A DNA stretch of 17,894 nucleotides, from positions 1-17,894 of the forward strand of contig MSJH02000599.1 in NCBI GenBank assembly GCA_001931875.2, in the 5' to 3' direction. The notes beneath the pieces were generated by a model. That model saw only the letters and a program-made list of their open reading frames with translations. It was not told where the DNA came from and did not search any database. The position numbers and the translations under genes were made by a program. Origin of the DNA: Byssochlamys sp. IMV 00236. Its lineage: Eukaryota > Ascomycota > Eurotiomycetes > Eurotiales > Thermoascaceae. Shown one piece after another: positions 11,305 to 17,894 of the stretch. How positions within the stretch are numbered: position 1 is the stretch's first letter; each line of letters opens with the position of its first letter.

Positions 11305-12231
11305 TTAACAGTGTCTATATTCAAGAATAGGACCACCGATTTCCGTTATCTCAGGAAGAGTACAGTTCAAGTCAAATACTTTAGCCAAGACAATCTTGTA
11401 AATCTTTTGTACATTGATAGATTCTGCTGTCGAGCAGAAAATAAGCGGAGCCTTCATCACTCGAGAATACTTTCGTGCCTTTTTTATATAAAAAAGAGTT
11501 AGACACATAATCTTTGTATTATTGTTTTATTTTACTTGTCTTGTTATTTCTTCTTGTTTTTCAAATGGTAAATTGACAAACTCATCATACTTTGTGCCCA
11601 CCAGCAGTGGCACTGCGCTCTAGATAGATATTCATCTTGTCAATGAGATGCTCCCTTTTCGTATATATATATATATATATACCATCGTGATTCCTCTCAC
11701 CTGTCGGTACCAATCTCGAAGGCTGTTGAGGGTAGATAGTCTCGATAGATCAAATGTGAAAAGTATTGCTACGGCGTCATTACATACAAGTGGTAGCATG
11801 CTAGCAAATTGCTTCTGACCTTTTTTTATTGGTATACTGTCTACGAATTATATTCACTTACCTCCTAGATCCCATATACTAAACGTAATCTCTGTTTGTC
11901 GAATGGATATTGTTTTTTCCATAAAATTGACACCTTTTTATTATTGTTCATAAGTATCTCTTGATCTCTTTCATATTACGTTTATACGTGCTGATGTATA
12001 CCTAATGTCTGTATATACTCTGGGTCGTATGCTCCTTCTGCGTATTTAATCATTAAACTGGTCTTGCCTATTTGTGTATCACCAACGATACCCATTTTTA
12101 GCACAACGCTATTTAAGGTGTAAGCTGCTCATTTTTATTTGTTGTATTAAAAACGAGTACCTATTTGTTGATCCAGATTGACCATCCATAAATGATGTTG
12201 ATGCTGTATTCAATGATTCTTGAGATGTCAT
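11305..12231 (-). CDS. spg1: Septum-promoting Ras-superfamily GTPase (Spg1/Tem1 family)
   Basis: Small GTPase heading the septation initiation/mitotic exit network, acting at spindle pole bodies in yeasts. Six exons on the minus strand (12231-12161, 12108-12002, 11933-11862, 11819-11683, 11619-11536, 11478-11305) join to 214 aa. The P-loop is GDTQIGKTS (33-41). The family hallmark [20 protein letters not shown] is followed by IWDLGGQ (79-85), [23 protein letters not shown] (137-141) and [20 protein letters not shown]. No C-terminal prenylation motif is present, as expected for this family. Exon 4 is extended through CAG GTG to ATG|GTATAT because this gives [18 protein letters not shown], the family spacing; the GT at CAG|GTGAG would lose seven residues. 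Intron 3 is only 42 nt. Confidence 0.95.
11662..11681 (-). repeat. (TA)n microsatellite at the 5' splice site of GTPase intron 4
   Basis: TA dinucleotide repeat at the start of the intron read on the minus strand, so the donor GTATAT is part of the repeat. Confidence 0.8.
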
Positions 12232-12475
12232 TAAGAAAGTGAGGAAAGAAGAAGAAAGAAAGGAATACAAGACGCTTTTTTTTTTATGTTGATACATAAT
12301 GAATATCAATCAATGACTATGCAAAAAGGGCAAATAAACATTTCCCCTTTTTAACAGAACAATGAATTCTGTATCTATCTTTTCGGATTAAAATATGGAT
12401 CGTATCCCCGTTTATGTTCATTGTTTTGTTTGACAGACATGATAGATTTACATGTTTATTTTATAGAATTCAAAA

Positions 12476-12489
12476 GAGAGAGAGAGAGA
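12476..12489 (+). repeat. (GA)7 microsatellite
   Basis: GA dinucleotide repeat in the 3' flank of the G-gamma gene. Confidence 0.85.
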
Positions 12490-12582
12490 CGGAGTAAATC
12501 TGGGGCAGGTGTAAATTAAGTATATATTTTTTTTCTTTACCTAGACTTGTTTAAGAAATAGCAAGAGGGAAGGGAAGAGAAA

Positions 12583-12603
12583 GAGAGAGAGAGAGAGAGA
12601 GAG
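12583..12603 (+). repeat. (GA)10 microsatellite
   Basis: GA dinucleotide repeat 27 bp beyond the G-gamma stop codon, probably in its 3' untranslated region. Confidence 0.85.
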
Positions 12604-12629
12604 TCTATACTTGTTGCAAAAGATCTATT

Positions 12630-12949
12630 CTACATTATTGTGCAACACTGTCCACTTTCAGGAGGCGCAAATGGGTCTTCATTTTTAGGTACTGGTCCCC
12701 AAATGGAAGGCAGTAAAGGATCCTTGTTGTTATTACAATAATCTATTAGGCTTAAAAAAGTATAAGTTATCTATTATAAGCTTTTCTCTCTCTCTTTTTT
12801 TACCTTGCAGATGCTTCTGATACAGTAATTCTTGATATATTGAGTTGACTCCGAAGGTAATTGTTATATTCTTCCAGTCTCTTCAGTCTAGTCTCTGTCA
12901 TCTTTGGTGTCTTTCTCGGTCGTGCTCTTGGTTGAAGTTTTGTTGGCAT
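12630..12949 (-). CDS. STE18: Heterotrimeric G-protein gamma subunit
   Basis: Gamma subunit that pairs with G-beta and anchors the dimer to the plasma membrane in receptor signalling. Two exons on the minus strand (12949-12804 and 12750-12630) join to 88 aa, the normal size. The N-terminus is basic (MPTKLQPRARPRKTPKM), followed by a coiled-coil helix (TETRLKRLEEYNNYLRSQL) and the family core ITVSEASASLIDYC, with DPLLPSIWGPV and EDPFAPP after it. The C-terminus GQCCTIM ends in a CAAX box: Cys85 for prenylation, with Cys84 beside it as a likely palmitoylation site. The 53-nt intron falls inside the Ser codon of SEASAS, and without splicing the frame stops early. It lies about 400 bp downstream-side of the Spg1-like gene on the same strand, with no operon implied. 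Confidence 0.94.
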
Positions 12950-15219
12950 TTTGATCAAAAAGATATACAAGGAAGAAAGAGGAAGTAGTGATAGAAAAGG
13001 TAGAGATTTATTGTTTTTCAAATATAGTAAATGTACATTTTTGAAAGCATATATGCGTACAACCCACTGTTCTTTTTCTTTTTTTTTTTTTTTTTTTTTT
13101 TTCAGAAGAATTAGGCAACAAAGTGTACACAAGATAACTTTTAAGAATCTGGCAGTTTTATAGACACAAGCAATGCTGCCAGGGTACAAAACAAGAAATG
13201 ATACAAATGCACCATTGTCATTTTTTTATAGACGATGGGTACCTCTTTCACAGAAACAAGACAAGAAATACCTTTGGAGTTTGAACTTTATAGTTTACCC
13301 CAGCTTTTTTATAAATGAGTGTGTGTATACATATATGTCAAGCCGTTATTTTGGCTACACCTTGGGTTATTGTTCTTGGAAACAGTTGATTACTATGAAT
13401 TTAAGATTTAATATAGTAAATGATCTGAAGCTAGGGGGGGCAACATACGAATTGAAAGTGTCTGTTGCTGCTGGTCTTTTGACAAGTGCTGTCTGCTTAA
13501 GCAATATGATAGGATAATCACAAAAGGTAATCATTGGTCAGTAAATCTCGATGAAGGAATGATCTCGTTATCTTGCAGTGCCAGTTCTTATAAGCCAAGT
13601 CATAAGATACATGGCTAATATATGCATGAATTAATTGAATGTACCAGCTTCTTTTTTAAAGTAACCAATAATGACACCATCCCATTGCTCTAAAGATAGA
13701 ACAAGAGTGAGTTGGATTCCTATTTGAAACCTGTAATGGAGTTAGACATGTTACACTCAATGGTAGACGTGTGCAAAGTATCCTTAATTGGACAGGACGT
13801 CTTTCTCAAGTAATATCTTTTTTTTTCCCAAGTGGCTGTTGTAAGAAACTTTTTTAGCATAGATGGTCATACAGCATGAAGATAGATTACCCATGTATTT
13901 AGATGGCAATGTGGGTTTAACCATGTTTTTTGTTTTGTACTGATGAGGCTTGCAACAGTGCCACATGACAAGCGCAGTTAGTCTGGGGACAGGTTTAATA
14001 ACACGAATGAATATCTCTTTTTCTATACCATGAGATTATTCAACTATAGTTATTCTTTTGCTAGATCTTCTTTTGGTGTCTGGTCCTTCTTTGTAAACAA
14101 TCTTGAAACTGGCGGTGTATCTTCTTTTAACTCTTTCTAAAATATGCACCATATGATATGACAGTTTATTACGTTTACTGGTCATCGGGTCAGGTTTCAT
14201 TGAAATACAAAGGGAGTACGAGAGACTACCAGGTTCATGAATACTTGTCAATTCTACAAGCACCGCATTTCATTGTCATTCTTTGCAGGTATAAATACAG
14301 TCTTTCTTATTTAACATGATATATATTGTATACCTTCTTTGTCACATTATGCCTAATACCAAGAACTTGTTTCAAGTATGCCAAGCATAACCCTCCTCCC
14401 TTTTCTCCTCAAAAGTATTTCAAATAATATTATCTATATATACACCTGTCCCACTACTTTATTAATAAATAAACATCAGCATTTTCTTCATCATCCAATA
14501 GCCAAACCATTGGCCACAGAGCGACATGCTCTGTTTCTTTTTTCTTATCTAACAGCTTGTCCATCTTATTTTCCATCTTTTGCATACATAAGCTCAAAGA
14601 AAGCAAACTTGATTATTATACAAGTCTATGATTACAGTTTTTCTTTTATGTTGGCTTTTTCAAAAAAAAAAAAAAAAAAGCTTGAGAATACCATTATCCT
14701 TAATATCTTTGTGATGATAGGAAACTTTGTCGTTTCCACCAACTCCAGAACATAGAAATATTCTGCATATCTTATTGTATATAACTGAAACCAAGAAATT
14801 GTATCAATGGAAGATATATCTCTTTTTTTCTTCTCATTGTTGGCAAGAAAGCAGTTCAAATGGTATTTGGACATTTGCACTAGCTTCAATTTGTCTAAAT
14901 ACAACTTTCTTTTATTGACAATTTTGCCAAACTCGGCGACACATACATCAGGGCCCCCACAGAGAGCAACAAACGCAAATCAACTTTATAAAGTCCCTAT
15001 CCTGATTTGTTTTTTCTTTCGAAGAAGAGATAAAGAGAAATGTTGTTATTTCTGTACTTTGTTGCTGTATTTTAATTTTATATTGTCAAGTTCGATCAAC
15101 GAAGAAAAGAATAAATGCATCATTCAAGTGTAGTTGTGATAAATTCATATTTTACATAAAGCATATTCTACTGGACAGCCTTATGTTAGGTGGTGATTTT
15201 GGTAGTGCGGCAAAGTAGT
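12950..15219. other. Long region without a confident gene
   Basis: About 2.3 kb with no recognised gene. T/A-runs occur at about 13078-13102 and 14662-14678. Plus-strand open frames at 13173-13517, 14378-14755 and 14807-15133 give low-complexity or hydrophobic peptides with no motif. Minus-strand coding-like pieces at 13784-14263 are listed separately. The 12950-13200 part should hold the G-gamma promoter. Confidence 0.5.
13784..14263 (-). pseudogene. Unrecognised minus-strand coding remnants
   Basis: Two open stretches on the minus strand (14263-14036 and 13966-13784) read like real protein: for example SIHEPGSLSYSLCISMKPDP and YTASFKIVYKEGPDTKRR, then MVKPTLPSKYMGNLSSC. Stops separate them, and no splice pair that joins them convincingly was found. 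In the second stretch a different frame also gives protein-like words. They may be an old transposable-element fragment or a decayed gene. No family is recognised. Confidence 0.3.
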
Positions 15220-15420
15220 ATGAAGCTGCAAAGTGATGATACAGGTAATGTCCCCGAGGAAGCATCCGCTTATTACCCTTCTCGTGTATTTCCTCGTGCA
15301 CGTAGTGCTCGCCGACAATTATTAAAAATGAGTTTAAGATCCATACAACAAGTTCCCAAAGTTAATAAAGAAAAAAGGACAGCTGGCGATTTAAAAAAGA
15401 GGTCCGCCACATGGTACTAG
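15220..15420 (+). CDS. Small basic hypothetical protein
   Basis: Open frame of 66 aa starting MKLQSDDTGNVPEEASAYYP, with a basic middle (FPRARSARRQLLKMSLRS) and a basic end. Base composition and codon use look more gene-like than the flanks. No domain is recognised. No clear TATA box is seen, and the frame may continue 5' through an unseen exon. It could also be a remnant. Confidence 0.35.
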   Translation: MKLQSDDTGNVPEEASAYYPSRVFPRARSARRQLLKMSLRSIQQVPKVNKEKRTAGDLKKRSATWY

Positions 15421-16055
15421 TTCAACTCTTATGGCATCTATCCTTAACAAGCTTGGATTATATGATATATATATTGTTATGAACAAATACCATAATCCCT
15501 CAAAATATTCAATGTACTCAGATCATTCATTATCTCCCGTTTCAGGATAATATTCCACTAAGGGTCGATAGTTAGTGCAGTCCATTTTTTAATTCAAAGA
15601 ATATACTAAAGTCTCTTTCTCTGTCATAGCCTTTCAAAAGGTGGCCTAAAAAGAAAAGGGTGTCTACAAATCATAAGTCTGTTTTGGGAAGTCTACAATG
15701 GTTCATTGTTTCTTTTCAGGTTAAAATCCTGTTGATCCCTTTTTGTATCTGAAAATGAAAAATGATGATTCAATTGGACCTAATCTTTAAAATTTGACTT
15801 GCAGATCAATAGGTTCTGCGACATATTCCGATTGGACAACCTGGTAGTTTCTAGTAGAAAGGGAGCAAAAAAAATTATAATAAACTCCCTCTTTTTTTTT
15901 CTGCTTTATCCTTAATTATTGCGTGAATCGGCTTTTCCTGGCACAAAAAGGGTAACAGGAAAAGGAGAAGCTAAATATAGAGTCAAGACAACATTTATAC
16001 ATATTTAATACATCCCCCCTTCCTTCCCTTTTCCTTTCTTTCTTATTTATTCTAA
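15421..16055. promoter_or_regulatory. Intergenic region upstream of the PAQR gene
   Basis: No gene is seen. The last 50 bp are strongly pyrimidine-rich (CCCCCCTTCCTTCCCTTTTC), the usual leader of this genome. AT-rich sequence with TATA-like words lies at about 15974-16010. Confidence 0.5.
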
Positions 16056-17261
16056 ATGGCACCTCCAGAAATAGCTGATTCATTTGTCTTTATGGACGAT
16101 GAAGAAACATCCTATCATTCACGAAGATATTCTCAATCGCATGCAGTTTCTTCGGCAACGGAAACACTGACAACGCCCTATCATCGTGGCCGATCTTTTT
16201 CGACATCGTCCATTGATCCATCGACGTTGGCTGTACAGCTCATATCATCCGTTAACAACAAATTAAAAGAAGAAAACGAGATACCAGACGATGTAGAGAT
16301 ATGTGAAGTGACAAGAGCCCTTTTGTTAGGTGCTCAACGATTGTTGCTTATTGAAGAGTTACCCAAGGACAGAAGAGAGAACCAGTATGTGCTCTCGGGC
16401 TATCGTTTCTACAAGTCAGCAAATGACTGTCTAAAGTCTTTGTTCAAGCTACATAATGAAACAATGAACATCTGGAGCCATTTGCTGGGGTTCATTTTCT
16501 TTAGCTTTCTTTCAGTCAATGTCTTTCAGGTAAAAAAAATTTAAAGACATGTATGTATATATATACTCATATCATGTAGAGAAAATTCCCTGAGGCTTCA
16601 ACCCATGACCTCTTGATCTTTACTGCATTCTGTTTTGCGTCTCTCCTTTGTTTACTCTGTTCATCCATTTACCACACCTTCATCTGCCACGCCGCCCATC
16701 ATGTTAAAAGTTTTACAGCTACCCTAGACTACATCGGCATCACCTTTTTGATCACTGCTTCGATCTGTGTTATTGTTCATTTTGGATTTTACTGTGACCC
16801 GACCTCGAGGAATAGGTACATGATCTTTAGCTGTCTGATCGGAAGTATTGGTGTCATCTTACCTTTCTTCCGATTCTTTGACACCAAAAGATACAGGCCT
16901 TTACGCATCGGTTTATTTGTCGCCATGGCCTTTTCAAGCATCGTCCCTCTCTTACACATGATCACTGCCAAGGGTTGGACCGAATCGTTTGAGTTTTTGA
17001 AGCCAGCATTACTTGGATCCTTGATGTATCTCTGTGGTGTCACAATCTATGCCAAACGGTTCCCTGAAAAGTTTTTCCCTGGCAAATTTGATTTGATGGG
17101 TATGACAAGCCATGCGATTTGGCATATCTTTGTTTGCTTGGGTATCTTTGTAAGTTGAATGTTTCATTGTTAAATATGAGCTAATTGTATATGTATAGTT
17201 TTATTATCTTGGTTCATTTCATTTCTACAGCCTACGTGAATCTTATGGATGCATGGTCTGA
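16056..17261 (+). CDS. PAQR family membrane protein (AdipoR/Izh-like, haemolysin III superfamily)
   Basis: Seven-helix membrane protein of the progestin-and-adipoQ receptor family. Animal AdipoRs have ceramidase activity, and yeast Izh proteins act in zinc and sterol/lipid homeostasis. Three exons (16056-16529, 16580-17149, 17199-17261) join to 368 aa. The cytosolic N-terminus is Ser/Thr/His-rich (YHSRRYSQSHAV, RGRSFSTSS). The first signature is SANDCLKSLFKLHNETMNIW then SHLLGF (residues 121-146). The second, SSIYHTF (186-192), contains His190, followed by Asp208 in TLDYIG. The third is MTSHAIWHIFV with His336 and His340. These are the three His of the zinc site and the partner Asp, spaced almost as in human AdipoR1. 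The last exon is only 63 nt and ends SLRESYGCMV. All introns are about 50 nt with GTAA donors and TAG acceptors. Confidence 0.95.
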
Positions 17262-17894
17262 TTGATTATTTATTTCTGCATTCTCATTATTGTATAAAAA
17301 AAAACCCCAAAAAAGGTTGCATCAGAGAAATAGATCCTTGATGGAGTTATTTTTCCAATTCGTAAATAAAGCATTCTCCCCTCTCTCTCTCTCTTTTATT
17401 CAATCACACACGCGTGAGTAACGACTGACTCAATCTATCGTCATGAGTTATCAATCAGCCCCTCTTCTTCTGTTTTTACATCCGTGTGACTCTATGATTG
17501 TTCCACAATAATGGCTGCGTAAAAATGGTACCTTGAATATAATAGAGGTTATTTCAAAAACAGTAACCATTATTGCTTTTGTTTATACTTTATTAAACGG
17601 TCTTATTCTAAAGTCGACCCAAAGATATTAAGACCTTTGTGAAACATTGCTTCAACAAACTCAAGTAAAAAAAAAAAAAAAGAGCAATGGCTAGTAAAGA
17701 TTCATACATTGAATGATGTATACCAAGGAATACACTGTTTGGAACTGCATAACAACAAAAGCAACAACAGCAGTCATAACATGTGATGCCATCTGTACCT
17801 TATTCGTAGATCTTTTATGTATATATTATTAAATATATTATCACATAAAGCTTGGCCTTTTTTTTTTTTTTTTTTTATTTTTTTTTTTTTTAAA
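17262..17894. other. 3' flank of the PAQR gene, AT-rich intergenic DNA
   Basis: No gene is recognised. AATAAAG near 17364 may be a polyadenylation signal. A CT microsatellite lies near 17379-17395, an A-run at about 17667-17681 and a very T-rich end from 17858. Confidence 0.5.

Larger units (their letters stand above)
12232..12629 (-). promoter_or_regulatory. Upstream region of the GTPase gene and 3' side of the G-gamma gene
   Basis: No gene is seen. The minus-strand leader before the GTPase ATG is pyrimidine-rich. An in-frame upstream ATG at 12309 would add a hydrophobic, unconserved extension and is not preferred. GA microsatellites lie at 12476-12489 and 12583-12603. Confidence 0.5.

Noticed and set aside
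14378..14755. 125-aa plus-strand ORF
   Set aside because: Low-complexity, hydrophobic sequence running through an A-run (poly-Lys), with no motif and no gene-like promoter.
17858..17894. T-rich end of the window as a terminator or contig end
   Set aside because: Homopolymer runs are frequent throughout this genome, so there is no specific evidence.

Overview
The window looks like nuclear DNA of a filamentous fungus of the Mucoromycota, most likely Mucorales. It is very AT-rich and gene-dense. Introns are mostly 42-70 nt, with GTAAGT-like donors and CTAAC-like branch sites. Genes often start as TATA box, pyrimidine tract, ATG. The gene content is fungal: CaM kinase, COX10, a thioredoxin-PITH protein, a sirtuin, an Spg1/Tem1 GTPase, a G-protein gamma subunit and a PAQR receptor. 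A repeated Mucorales-type zinc-finger/nuclease-like family and a Tc1/mariner relative fit the same group. The assignment rests on sequence recognition only. Gene models were built by splicing on reading frame and conserved motifs, and every main model sums to a whole number of codons.

Layout. 418-1792 (+): calcium/calmodulin-dependent protein kinase with two microexons. 2344-3477 (+): COX10, haem O synthase of mitochondria. 3559-4601 (-): TXNL1-like thioredoxin-PITH protein, tail to tail with COX10. 4956-5934 (+): DD34E transposase broken by one extra C. 6212-8233 (+): seven-exon C2H2 zinc-finger protein with a C-terminal PD-(D/E)XK-like motif. 8234-9321: degenerate, coding-like stretch and the sirtuin promoter. 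9322-10562 (+): class I sirtuin (Hst2/SIRT2 type). 10851-11210 (+): secreted double-psi beta-barrel protein. 11305-12231 (-): Spg1/Tem1 septation GTPase. 12630-12949 (-): heterotrimeric G-protein gamma subunit. 12950-15219: about 2.3 kb with no confident gene and some minus-strand coding remnants. 15220-15420 (+): small unknown ORF. 16056-17261 (+): PAQR/AdipoR-like seven-helix membrane protein. 17262-17894: AT-rich intergenic DNA.

The conserved genes are single-copy housekeeping or signalling genes (Ca2+ signalling, haem A synthesis, redox, NAD-dependent deacetylation, septation, heterotrimeric G protein, PAQR receptor). They show no operon-like functional order. The accessory part is 4.95-9.1 kb, where a dead transposon lies about 280 bases upstream of a zinc-finger/nuclease-like gene, followed by unrecognised coding debris. 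That block is the best place to look for something undescribed.
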